The notes under the pieces: generated by a model | Databases searched by the model: none | What the model was told of the DNA's origin: nothing | What the model saw: only the letters and a program-made list of their open reading frames with translations | Shown: positions 1-7,427 of the stretch, piece by piece | Layout of the letters: each line of letters opens with the position of its first letter | Position numbering within the stretch: the stretch's first letter is position 1 | NCBI RefSeq assembly: GCF_010892395.1 | Contig: NZ_JAACKB010000207.1 | Coordinates: 1-13,774, forward strand | Direction: 5' to 3' | Origin: Sulfurovum sp. bin170 | Lineage (GTDB): Bacteria > Campylobacterota > Campylobacteria > Campylobacterales > Sulfurovaceae | Length of the DNA stretch: 13,774 nt | Made by a program: the position numbers and the translations under genes

Positions 1-473
1 TAAGACTTCTCTTTTCTCACAGAATTAATCCATAATATATTTATAATATAATAGATAAAGAGTGAGATAAAGAGTGAGTATGGAACCGTTCCAACATATA
101 GAGGAAGCATAATGGTATCCCAATTATTGCTGAACCAATCTAGCGTAAGTTCTATATTATCTATCCCCTCTCTACCTAATAGAAAATTACCTGTTTGATA
201 CTCCATATAGTACATAAATGGCATTGTAATGGGGTTACTTAACCAGACCATAGAGATAGCAATAGGAACATTAAATCTAAAAAATGGGATAAAAAGTAAA
301 ACAGCCAACATCTGCATCGGCATAGGGATAAATCCTATAAGTAGACCTATAAAAATACCTCTTGATATAGATTTACGGTTTATAGATAGATACTCTCTAG
401 GGATATTATACTTTTTAATAAATTGGTCTAATTTATTATTACTCTTTCTCTTTTTTAAAATCTTTCTAATCAT
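1..473 (-). CDS. DUF2062 family integral membrane protein (3' end cut by window edge)
   Basis: Translating the minus strand gives an uninterrupted frame that reaches position 1, where the next codon begins TA; it may be the stop, so little or nothing is missing. Residues about 35-45 carry [11 protein letters not shown], followed by [17 protein letters not shown] and [11 protein letters not shown]. This pattern of G-x-F-x-P-x-P-x-Q and R-x-N-x-P followed by NP-x-T-x-P is what I know of DUF2062. Three hydrophobic stretches suggest an inner-membrane protein with a basic cytoplasmic N-terminus. No biochemical role is established for the family. I chose the ATG at 473 because GGTGA lies four bases upstream; an in-frame ATG at 506 adds 11 residues but has no visible ribosome-binding site. 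The gene diverges from lgt across about 120-150 bases. Near the C-terminus a 12-base tandem duplication encodes SLFISLFI. Confidence 0.8.
   Translation of the reverse strand, partial: MIRKILKKRKSNNKLDQFIKKYNIPREYLSINRKSISRGIFIGLLIGFIPMPMQMLAVLLFIPFFRFNVPIAISMVWLSNPITMPFMYYMEYQTGNFLLGREGIDNIELTLDWFSNNWDTIMLPLYVGTVPYSLFISLFIYYIINILWINSVRKEKS
54..77. repeat. 12-base perfect tandem duplication inside the DUF2062 gene
   Basis: GATAAAGAGTGA occurs at 54-65 and again at 66-77. On the minus strand it encodes SLFI twice within a hydrophobic segment, so the duplication keeps frame and hydrophobicity. It is probably a simple slippage product. Confidence 0.75.
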
Positions 474-626
474 TGATTCACCATGCTTTTTAAATATTGT
501 AGTCATTGAAACTTTATAAGCTATTGAATCTTTTTTATAAAAGCAAAATATTTTCTAAATTTACACGATATTAAGCATTTTTCACTAAACTTATTACTTA
601 GTTCTATATTTAGGAGTTTATAGTAG

Positions 627-1448
627 ATGGAGTTTTGGCAACATATATATAGCAATTTTGACCCAGTAGCACTGGATATTTTTGGGTTTAAGCTACATTG
701 GTATGGACTTATGTATATATCAGCATTGATGAGTGCATTGTATATAGCAGAGTGGATAATAAAAAAAGATAGTTTAAATATCTCTTATGAGGAGCTAAAT
801 GCTTATTTTATTTATGCTGAGATAGGAGTGATTTTGGGTGCGAGGATAGGATATTTTATATTTTATGACCCAAACTATATGCACTATCTCATTCATCCTT
901 GGGAGATGTTTAACCCTTTTGATAATAGTGGTGAGTTTGTTGGAATTAGAGGTATGAGTTATCATGGAGCTATGATTGGTTTTGTATTGGGTTCATGGCT
1001 TTTTGTAAAAAAATATAAGGTCTCATTCCTCTTTTTGATGGATTTAGTAGCCATTAGTGTTCCTCTTGCCTATACGCTAGGCAGAATAGGAAACTTTTTA
1101 AACAAAGAGTTGATTGGACGAGAGACTGATCTGCCTATTGGAATATTCGTAGATGGTGTACTAAGACATCCTTCACAACTATATGAGGCATTTTTAGAAG
1201 GAGTTGTACTGTTTATAATTATATATGCCTATAGAAAATATAAAAGATTTAATGGTGAATTGATGGCAATATATCTCTTTGGCTATGGGGTCTTTAGATA
1301 CATCATAGAGTATGTAAGAGAGCCTGATGTTCAGCTTGGATTTGTCTGTTGTGGATGGATGACGATGGGGCAGTTATTGTGTGTTCTGATGATGCTTTTT
1401 GGGGTTATTTTATATTTTATAGGGAGAAGGGCAACTCCAATAAATTAA
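627..1448 (+). CDS. lgt: Phosphatidylglycerol--prolipoprotein diacylglyceryl transferase Lgt
   Basis: Lgt moves the diacylglyceryl group of phosphatidylglycerol onto the lipobox cysteine of prolipoproteins. It is the first step of lipoprotein maturation and works in the inner membrane. The 273-residue product has the usual family length and seven or so hydrophobic segments. Visible motifs are RGMSYHG (His113, matching E. coli His103), GRIGNFLNKELIGR at 152-165 (Arg153 and Glu161, matching Arg143 and Glu151), RHPSQLYE at 180-187, and FRYIIEYVREPD, where Arg224 and Arg231 have the spacing of the E. coli Arg239/Arg246 pair. AGGAG at 612-616 lies ten bases before the ATG. The gene is convergent with a lipoprotein gene that would be one of its substrates. 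Its last codons and TAA stop lie within the outer arm of an inverted repeat. Confidence 0.97.
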   Translation: MEFWQHIYSNFDPVALDIFGFKLHWYGLMYISALMSALYIAEWIIKKDSLNISYEELNAYFIYAEIGVILGARIGYFIFYDPNYMHYLIHPWEMFNPFDNSGEFVGIRGMSYHGAMIGFVLGSWLFVKKYKVSFLFLMDLVAISVPLAYTLGRIGNFLNKELIGRETDLPIGIFVDGVLRHPSQLYEAFLEGVVLFIIIYAYRKYKRFNGELMAIYLFGYGVFRYIIEYVREPDVQLGFVCCGWMTMGQLLCVLMMLFGVILYFIGRRATPIN

Positions 1449-1547
1449 GCTTTTGTTGAACCAAATAGTTCGGGTGTAAACACGCCGATTCCGAAAATGC
1501 AAATTGCATATAAGGAACCGATGGCTTCAGCCTCGCTAATTTATTGG
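1437..1547. repeat. Inverted pair of family-2 REP-like hairpins between lgt and the DUF3365 gene
   Basis: The outer arms are CCAATAAATTAAGC (1437-1450) and GCTAATTTATTGG (1535-1547), complementary apart from one extra A. Inside them are two oppositely oriented 24-base units at 1469-1492 (minus orientation) and 1514-1537 (plus orientation). Each begins GGAA in its own sense and folds as 3 bp, one bulged base at position 9, 3 bp and a four-base loop. Stem bases differ between copies, but pairing is kept. The centre is a palindrome, ATGCAA-A-TTGCAT (1497-1509). The left arm includes the lgt stop codon. The element fills the gap between two convergent genes and could act as a two-way RNA hairpin, though no clear T-run follows it. 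A related single unit lies at 13331-13354. Confidence 0.7.
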
Positions 1548-1568
1548 CATTGGGGATAGGGTGTAAAT

Positions 1569-2252
1569 TTATTTCTTTATCTCTGCTACAACAGTACCTC
1601 GAAACTCACCTTCTGCAAAGTCTACGGCTAAATCCTTAGGGTACTTTCGGTTAATCATCTCAGATATTTTAGATGGTATTTTTGAACTATCTCCATGACA
1701 AACAAGGCACTCCCCTTTTGTTGGTAGTGGTTTATAGACTCTATAGTGGTCACCTGCATCAACAGTAATAGCTTTAAAGTCACCTTTTCTAACAAGCTCT
1801 TTCATTGCAGTGGTATCGGTTGCATCAGGTTTATTCTTCTCATTTCTATACTTAAGTGCTGTTCTGCTTATCTTGGTATCAGTAGTTAGAGCATTATACT
1901 CACCTGCCGTATCTATAGACATACAGACTCCCATGCCTGTTGCTACACTATCCTTCATTGCACTATCAAGAGTTGGTTGAAGTGTTCCGACAAACGATTT
2001 TATATGGAATAGACCTTGCTCTTCAATTAGAGGTTTGTTGACAAACTTTACACCGTTTATAGTTGTGGTAGCAACTTTTTTGGTAGTAGCTTTTGGTTGG
2101 ATTATTGACTCTTCTTTTAGTACATTTTTTTCGGCTACCTCTACTACTGGAGCCTCTTTTGTCTCTTGTGCTTTTGTAGTTGGTTGTGTTGTATTACAAG
2201 CAACAAAGATTAGTGGTGCAAGTAGTAGGGGGCTGTAGAATCTTTTGTTCAT
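1569..2252 (-). CDS. DUF3365-domain c-type haem lipoprotein, probable sensor or redox protein
   Basis: The 227-residue product starts with a lipoprotein signal: basic NKR, a hydrophobic stretch, then FVAC with Cys19 as the lipidation site. A Thr/Lys/Glu-rich linker follows to about residue 65. The rest resembles DUF3365 (Tll0287-like haem domain): RTALKYRNEKNKPD around 130-143, a single c-type haem motif CLVCH at 182-186, then KYPKDLAVDFAEGEFRGTVVAEI at the end (the YP-x-D-x-A and G-x-x-RG pattern). The product is expected to be membrane-anchored with its haem domain in the periplasm. Related domains occur in haem-PAS sensors and in stand-alone redox proteins; the electron partner is not apparent here. 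AGGAG sits seven bases upstream of the ATG. It lies 54 bases downstream of the deacetylase on the same strand, with a possible -10 (TTATACT) between them, so it may have its own promoter. Confidence 0.85.
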   Translation of the reverse strand: MNKRFYSPLLLAPLIFVACNTTQPTTKAQETKEAPVVEVAEKNVLKEESIIQPKATTKKVATTTINGVKFVNKPLIEEQGLFHIKSFVGTLQPTLDSAMKDSVATGMGVCMSIDTAGEYNALTTDTKISRTALKYRNEKNKPDATDTTAMKELVRKGDFKAITVDAGDHYRVYKPLPTKGECLVCHGDSSKIPSKISEMINRKYPKDLAVDFAEGEFRGTVVAEIKK

Positions 2253-2306
2253 TCGTTTCTCCTAAATTGAAATTATTTAGAAGTATAACATATTAATATA
2301 AGATAA

Positions 2307-3269
2307 CTATTTTGATAAAACCATAAGTTTGATTCTATTTTTAACTTTTACCCCAATTTTAATACGGTTGAGTTTTACTCTTTTGTTTGCTCTGTAAATT
2401 ATCTTTCCATTTTTGACTTTTACTCTATTCCATCCATTGTTTGAGATAAAGATTTCTGCATCAGTGATACTTTTATCCTCTAGTGTTATCTCAACGGTTC
2501 TTACCATTTTATCTTTTGGATAGGTGAGTGGTTTATGAAATGTAACACCACAAAGCTCTTTGAAGTGCAGATATAACTTAAAGTCTTTGGAGTTACTGCC
2601 TACAACAGCTGAGCGGTCAATATCATACTCATCTGAACACTCACCATTGATTGCACCAAGATTTTGGTTGAAAACGGCTTGAAAGTTATATGGTGCTAAA
2701 ACCTTTTCAACACGACTATCATACTCACCATAAGGGTATACAAATAGTCTAGGTTCATAATCTAAATGCTTTTTCATTAGAGATAAACCTTTGTCCATAT
2801 CAGCTTTGATTTTCTCATCGCTCATCTGTCCAAAGTGACCATGTCCATAGCTATGAAATTCAATTGAACCATATTTAGCAATCTCTTTTAACTGTTTCCA
2901 TGATACATAGTCTTTGTAGTTCTCTTCGGTATATTTTACAGCGATAAATAGGGTAAAAGGGTAACCATACTGCCTAAAGATAGGAAGACCATTGGTATAG
3001 AATGTTTTAAATCCATCATCAATAGTAAAAGCAACCCAGTTATCAGGAACTTTTTCATTAGCTTTTATCTTGTTTACAATATCAATAAGTGGAACAACTT
3101 TATAGTTATGCTCTTTTAGATAATCGAACTCTCTTTTTAACTCTTTTGTAGATATATTGGTTGTGGGGTATCGATTGTCATCAAAACGGTGATAGACAAA
3201 AATATGTCCATCAGCCAATAGAAGATAAGGCGACAAAAGTAGGAGGAGTAGGAGGAGAACTTTTGTCAT
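2307..3269 (-). CDS. Secreted NodB-type polysaccharide deacetylase
   Basis: The 320-residue protein begins with an extreme poly-Leu signal peptide (residues 4-18, likely cleaved after Ala19). A NodB homology domain of carbohydrate esterase family 4 type follows. The metal and catalytic motifs are present: TIDDG (82-86; Asp84 and Asp85), HSYGH (139-143; metal-binding histidines) and YPYGEYD (178-184). An N-terminal HIFVYHRF segment resembles PgaB/IcaB-type deacetylases. Residues from about 235 to the end are Lys-rich with short beta-like repeats and form a separate C-terminal domain I do not recognise. The likely reaction is removal of N-acetyl groups from peptidoglycan or another N-acetylated glycan in the periplasm; the substrate cannot be read from sequence. 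It starts six bases after the ftsZ stop, so it is almost certainly co-transcribed with ftsZ. The ribosome-binding site is weak, consistent with translational coupling. Confidence 0.88.
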   Translation of the reverse strand: MTKVLLLLLLLLSPYLLLADGHIFVYHRFDDNRYPTTNISTKELKREFDYLKEHNYKVVPLIDIVNKIKANEKVPDNWVAFTIDDGFKTFYTNGLPIFRQYGYPFTLFIAVKYTEENYKDYVSWKQLKEIAKYGSIEFHSYGHGHFGQMSDEKIKADMDKGLSLMKKHLDYEPRLFVYPYGEYDSRVEKVLAPYNFQAVFNQNLGAINGECSDEYDIDRSAVVGSNSKDFKLYLHFKELCGVTFHKPLTYPKDKMVRTVEITLEDKSITDAEIFISNNGWNRVKVKNGKIIYRANKRVKLNRIKIGVKVKNRIKLMVLSK

Positions 3270-3275
3270 AGTCTA

Positions 3276-4445
3276 TTAATCCATCTGCTTTCTTAGAAAA
3301 GTAGGTGTATCCAGATAGTCATCGTTACTGTTGTTGTACCCACCAACAACTTTTGCAGAGTTTACACTGTTCAATAGAGTGCTTTGTACAGGTTTTTTTA
3401 GTTCAGGTCTGCCTATATGAACCTTTTGATTGTTATTGGATACCTCTTTTTGTACCTCTATGTCAGAAGGGTCATCAAAACCAGTTGCAATAATAGTAAG
3501 CTTAACCTCATCAATTGGAATATCCTCACTCGTAGTAGTACCAAAGATGATATTTGCATCCTCATCAGCATTCTCTTCTACAATATCCATCGCCTCTGAA
3601 ATCTCAGTTAGTGGATAGTCAGGGTGGATATGGAAGTGTACCAATATACCCATAGCACCATCAATAGAGAGGTTATCAAGAAGCGGAGACTCAATAGCTG
3701 TTTTTGCTGCATCATACGCCGCACTGTTACCTTGGCTCTCACCAACACCCATGAGTGCTAGACCTCTATGGCTCATAACTGTCTTGACATCAGCAAAGTC
3801 AAGGTTAATATCATTTGACCCATGAGATAGAATTACATTTGAGATTCCACCTACAGCTTGTGCTAGTACATTATCAACCAGTCTAAAACTATCTCTCATA
3901 CCAAGATTTTTTTCAACTATAGAGAGTAGTCTCTCATTTGGTACAACAATGATTGAGTCAGACTCTTTTTTAAGTTCGTCAAGACCCTCTTTTGCTAGTC
4001 TCTTTCTCTTTCTACCCTCAAATGCAAAAGGACTAGTAACAATAGATACAGTCAATGCACCAACCTCTTTTGCCGCTTGTGCAATAATAGGTGCGGCACC
4101 TGTACCTGTACCTCCACCAAGACCTGCAGAGATAAATACTAAATCCGCACCATTCAGCATGGTTTTGATACTATCATAACTCTCTTCTGCTGCCGCTCTA
4201 CCTACATCTGGTTTCATTCCTGCACCCAGACCTTTGGTGATGTTCATCCCCAGCTGTATCTTATATGGTGCAAGTGAAGCATCAAGTGCTTGTGCATCTG
4301 TATTGGCTACAAGGAGGTCAATTCCCCCTATACCTTCGCTAATCATGTGGTTAATCATGTTTCCACCACCACCACCGACACCGATAGCTTTAATCTTGGC
4401 TCCATGAACTCCTGAGTGTGACTCAGTTATGTTGAACTCTTCCAT
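3276..4445 (-). CDS. ftsZ: Cell division GTPase FtsZ
   Basis: FtsZ is the tubulin-like GTPase that polymerises at midcell and recruits the divisome. The 389-residue product shows the N-terminal GVGGGGGN loop (about 22-29), the tubulin signature GGGTGTG (110-116), the T7 loop NLDFADV (214-220) that completes the GTPase site of the next subunit, and a variable linker. It ends in the conserved tail peptide LDTPTFLRK (378-386), which binds FtsA and other partners. A strong AAGGAGG (4451-4457) lies five bases before the ATG. It follows ftsA by about 21 bases and precedes the deacetylase by six, consistent with one operon. Nothing is odd in length or key residues. Confidence 0.98.
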   Translation of the reverse strand: MEEFNITESHSGVHGAKIKAIGVGGGGGNMINHMISEGIGGIDLLVANTDAQALDASLAPYKIQLGMNITKGLGAGMKPDVGRAAAEESYDSIKTMLNGADLVFISAGLGGGTGTGAAPIIAQAAKEVGALTVSIVTSPFAFEGRKRKRLAKEGLDELKKESDSIIVVPNERLLSIVEKNLGMRDSFRLVDNVLAQAVGGISNVILSHGSNDINLDFADVKTVMSHRGLALMGVGESQGNSAAYDAAKTAIESPLLDNLSIDGAMGILVHFHIHPDYPLTEISEAMDIVEENADEDANIIFGTTTSEDIPIDEVKLTIIATGFDDPSDIEVQKEVSNNNQKVHIGRPELKKPVQSTLLNSVNSAKVVGGYNNSNDDYLDTPTFLRKQMD

Positions 4446-4466
4446 TTTTTCCTCCTTACTCTTACT

Positions 4467-5837
4467 TTAAAATATTTTTTTTGCCCACTCTACAAAACTC
4501 TGTACAGGGTTATTGTTATCTTTAACTGGCTCTCTGCTTAGGTCAGCAAAAAGCTCACTTGCTTCTTTCTCTTCAAAAGATGGCTCTGAGACATGAATCT
4601 TTGGTTTTATACCAGTTATTGAAGCGATATCACTCAAAGAATCTTTGGGTATATACTCTTTGGAGTGTAACATCTGCTTGTTTCTTTCTAGCTCATACTC
4701 TGTATTATAACCTGCTTCATATAGCATCAGACCAACAGCCACAGAGTACTCTGCTGATAGTAGTTCATTAGAGATTTTATTGATGTATGGTGGACTACCT
4801 ATACGGATAGGAATATTAGGCATTAGAGCTTGTGCAAGTTCTCTTGTACCCTCTATATGTGTCATTCCACCTGTTAGCATTATCCCTGCACCAATCTGAT
4901 TTTTTAGACCAGAGTTAGCGATAGAGTTTGCTAAGATAGTTAGTGCCTCTTCCATACGACTATGAATAATACTATGAACAATATCCATTGAGACTGTATT
5001 TAGGTTATGTTCATCTCCTATGATAGGAAGTTCTATATTTTCGTTTGTACCTGTAGTCAACAGGCTACCTTTAGCAATTTTGAGCTTCTCTGCTGTATCA
5101 AAAGGGGTATGTAGTGCAATGGAGAGGTCATTTGTGATATGGTTCGAACCAACAGACAAAAAGTCATTGTACTGAATAGCATTTCCCACATGAATAACTA
5201 AGTTGCTAGTCTGTCCACCTAGGTCAATAACAGCAACACCTCTCTCTCTATCATCTTGGTTAATCACTGCCAATGATGAAGCATAACCACTTAGAACTAC
5301 TTTTCCTATCTCAATATTAGCAGCATTTACTGCCTTTTTAAGGTTCTCAAGACTTGACTTTGCTGTCATGATTATATGTGTATCAACCTCCATACGACTT
5401 GCATTCATGCCATAAGGGTCCTCTATATAATCTTGCTCATCTATCTTGAACTTGTATGGTAATACATGCAAAATCTCAAACTCATTAGGTATATTTGCAT
5501 TATATAATGCTGTCTGCATTACACGGTTTATTTCGTTAATAGAGATGTCATTATTGGGTATATTTACAACGCCTGTAGAGTTTATACTCTTTGTATATGC
5601 TGCGGATATAGATATTGTAGCCGTTGTGATATTTAGACCAGATACTCGTTTAGCATCATCTACAGCTCTTTTGATAGCTTTTGATGCCTGTTCAATATTG
5701 GTAATAGTTCCTTTTTTTATACCTTGAGATTTAGCGATACCATGACCACTAATCTCAACTTTACCATCTTCTTTTTTCCCAATAATTGCACATATTTTTG
5801 TAGAGCCGATATCAATGGCTAAGATGGGTGTACTCAA
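4467..5837 (-). CDS. ftsA: Cell division protein FtsA (actin-like membrane tether of FtsZ)
   Basis: FtsA is an actin-fold ATPase that anchors FtsZ filaments to the inner membrane. Visible are the phosphate-1 loop AIDIGSTK near the N-terminus, the SHS2/1C insertion region, phosphate-2 VIDLGGQTSN near residue 205, the adenosine motif GIMLTGGMTHIEG near 320, and a C-terminal amphipathic helix SFVEWAKKIF that serves as the membrane-targeting sequence. I start it at the TTG at 5837-5835: AAGGA (5844-5848) lies six bases upstream, and the product then begins MSTPILAIDIGSTK. The longest frame starts at another TTG (5843) that directly abuts that AAGGA, which is too close. The gene lies about 18 bases after the upstream chaperone gene and 21 before ftsZ. 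The order is the one I recall for Helicobacter and Campylobacter. Confidence 0.97.
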   Translation of the reverse strand: MSTPILAIDIGSTKICAIIGKKEDGKVEISGHGIAKSQGIKKGTITNIEQASKAIKRAVDDAKRVSGLNITTATISISAAYTKSINSTGVVNIPNNDISINEINRVMQTALYNANIPNEFEILHVLPYKFKIDEQDYIEDPYGMNASRMEVDTHIIMTAKSSLENLKKAVNAANIEIGKVVLSGYASSLAVINQDDRERGVAVIDLGGQTSNLVIHVGNAIQYNDFLSVGSNHITNDLSIALHTPFDTAEKLKIAKGSLLTTGTNENIELPIIGDEHNLNTVSMDIVHSIIHSRMEEALTILANSIANSGLKNQIGAGIMLTGGMTHIEGTRELAQALMPNIPIRIGSPPYINKISNELLSAEYSVAVGLMLYEAGYNTEYELERNKQMLHSKEYIPKDSLSDIASITGIKPKIHVSEPSFEEKEASELFADLSREPVKDNNNPVQSFVEWAKKIF

Positions 5838-5855
5838 ATTCAATCCTTGGTTTTA

Positions 5856-7313
5856 TCATTTATAAAATTCTGTAGGATACTTCTTGTCTAATTTTTTCAT
5901 TAAATTTGATTCGAATGACTGCATCTTCAGTTGGTCAGCAGTTTGATGCATAGCATCAGTATCATTTTCATCAAGTGAAATTAATTTCTGTTCAATAACT
6001 TTATAGACAACAACCTTTTCTCCTATAGATATAATACCCTTTTCTTGGTTAGAAGTAAATAGTTTAGAGCCAAAGTTTGAGCTTTCTTGTTCATTTAAAC
6101 CAAGATTTTGTTCCCCAATGTTCTTAAGCGTTAGAAAACTAGAAATTTCACCCTTTTTATTATCAATATTGTCAAGTGTTATCTCCGCAAGTTTGGCTAA
6201 AGCTTCTCTTTCAATATCCTGCTTGTATTGTGGAGTTACTAGCTCTTTTGCCTCTTCAAATGTTTTTGTAATAGGCTCTTTTACCTCAACAATTTTAAGT
6301 GTTGCGTATCTATCACCTATGATTTTTGGCTTAAGTAGGTCACCAATATTTTTTGTTTGAATCTCTTCCCATATCTCTTTAGATAGTTTAAAATCTCCTA
6401 TATTATAACTTATAGTTTCATCTTTTTCAATTTTACCTTTTTTAAAAGATATATACTGTTTGTTTGCAGATTTTTTTGATTTTTTGAGTTTAACATCTTT
6501 GGAGATTTTATCTTTTGCACTATCTAGTGTTAGAAGTTTACCATCATCGTCTCTATATCTGAAACTATTCTCTCTGAAGTGTGCTTCTATCTCCTCATCT
6601 GTAATATTTATATCTCTGCTCTTAGTCCATACAACATCAAATGAGTACTGTTTAGCTGTTTGAAACTGCTCTTTTCTCATCTCCCAGAAGCTTTTTAACT
6701 TAGTCTCATCAACTGTAACATTGAGATCAGCTTCTCCTAAAGTAATGTATTTTAGTTTGTCAGCAATCTGATATGCTGTAGAGAATGCTTTGTATTCATT
6801 CTCTAAACTTTCAAGATTTAGCATTGCAAATGTTTTTGTAATAATAAGATTATCTTTTAGACTAGACTCAAATGTTTTTGTATTGAATCCAGAGTTTTTA
6901 ATAAAGTTATCATAGATACTTCTATTGAAAATCTCATCTTTTTGAAATGATGGAATAGATGATAACATTTCACCCACCTCTTTGTCTGAAACAACTATGC
7001 CAAACTCTTTTGCAAGGTTAAGTATTTTTGCCTGTGCTGCCATTGAGTTTAGTACCTGCTGTTGCAGATTCATTTTCTTAGCCTGTTCCTCATCGAACTT
7101 ACCTTGAAACATCTGATTGTATCTTCCATATAGATTACTATACTCCATCTGAAATCTCTCTCTATATAGTTCAATTTCTCCCACTCTACCGATACTAGTG
7201 CTTTTCATCCCAAATGAGAAGCCCATTGTAGCCCCTGTAAAGATAAATGATATTGTCGCTATCCAGATAGTAACGATAAGAAATTTGTTGTTCTTTTGCA
7301 TCCAACTAATCAT
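5856..7313 (-). CDS. PpiD/SurA-like membrane-anchored periplasmic chaperone (peptidyl-prolyl isomerase family)
   Basis: The 485-residue protein starts MISWMQKNNK, a short cytoplasmic tail, then has one transmembrane segment at about 11-35 and a long charged periplasmic region. Residues about 40-190 look like a SurA/PpiD N-terminal chaperone domain (helical, with VLNSMAAQAKILNLAKEFGIVVSDKEV). Residues about 215-360 occupy the place of the parvulin domain, but I see only weak resemblance to its usual motifs. Chaperone activity is therefore more certain than isomerase activity. It would assist folding of secreted and outer-membrane proteins at the inner membrane surface. It is first in the operon with ftsA and ftsZ, as in H. 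pylori and C. jejuni, where I recall a homologue directly upstream of ftsA. The start ATG has only AAGG about ten bases upstream. The gene diverges from bioA. Confidence 0.85.
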   Translation of the reverse strand: MISWMQKNNKFLIVTIWIATISFIFTGATMGFSFGMKSTSIGRVGEIELYRERFQMEYSNLYGRYNQMFQGKFDEEQAKKMNLQQQVLNSMAAQAKILNLAKEFGIVVSDKEVGEMLSSIPSFQKDEIFNRSIYDNFIKNSGFNTKTFESSLKDNLIITKTFAMLNLESLENEYKAFSTAYQIADKLKYITLGEADLNVTVDETKLKSFWEMRKEQFQTAKQYSFDVVWTKSRDINITDEEIEAHFRENSFRYRDDDGKLLTLDSAKDKISKDVKLKKSKKSANKQYISFKKGKIEKDETISYNIGDFKLSKEIWEEIQTKNIGDLLKPKIIGDRYATLKIVEVKEPITKTFEEAKELVTPQYKQDIEREALAKLAEITLDNIDNKKGEISSFLTLKNIGEQNLGLNEQESSNFGSKLFTSNQEKGIISIGEKVVVYKVIEQKLISLDENDTDAMHQTADQLKMQSFESNLMKKLDKKYPTEFYK

Positions 7314-7427
7314 GTTAATATTGCCTTAATATAAAAATTTCATAATTTTAGTCTACTTGTGATTAATTATTAATGAAATCATCATAATAATAGTAGTATA
7401 TTGAGCCAAAAAACTAAGGGAAGAGTA
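7314..7427. promoter_or_regulatory. Divergent promoter region for the ftsAZ operon and bioA
   Basis: This very AT-rich interval separates two divergent starts. For the minus-strand operon, TTAATA and TAAAAT (reverse complement of 7345-7350) are 17 bases apart and could be -35 and -10. For bioA, TATATT at 7397-7402 could be a -10. A 13-base palindrome ATTAAT-T-ATTAAT lies in the middle, and ATTTCAT (7337-7343) is mirrored by ATGAAAT (7373-7379). No known operator is recognised. The boxes are weak matches only. Confidence 0.35.

Noticed and set aside
229..519. Plus-strand frame of 96 codons
   Set aside because: It is the shadow of the minus-strand DUF2062 gene, whose translation has the family motifs.
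1449..1568. Rho-independent terminator between lgt and the DUF3365 gene
   Set aside because: The hairpins are real but no T-run follows on either strand, and their sequence matches a dispersed repeat family.
7401..7427. TTG start of BioA at 7401
   Set aside because: No ribosome-binding site before it, whereas GTG 7428 has AAGGGA at six bases and gives the usual BioA N-terminus.
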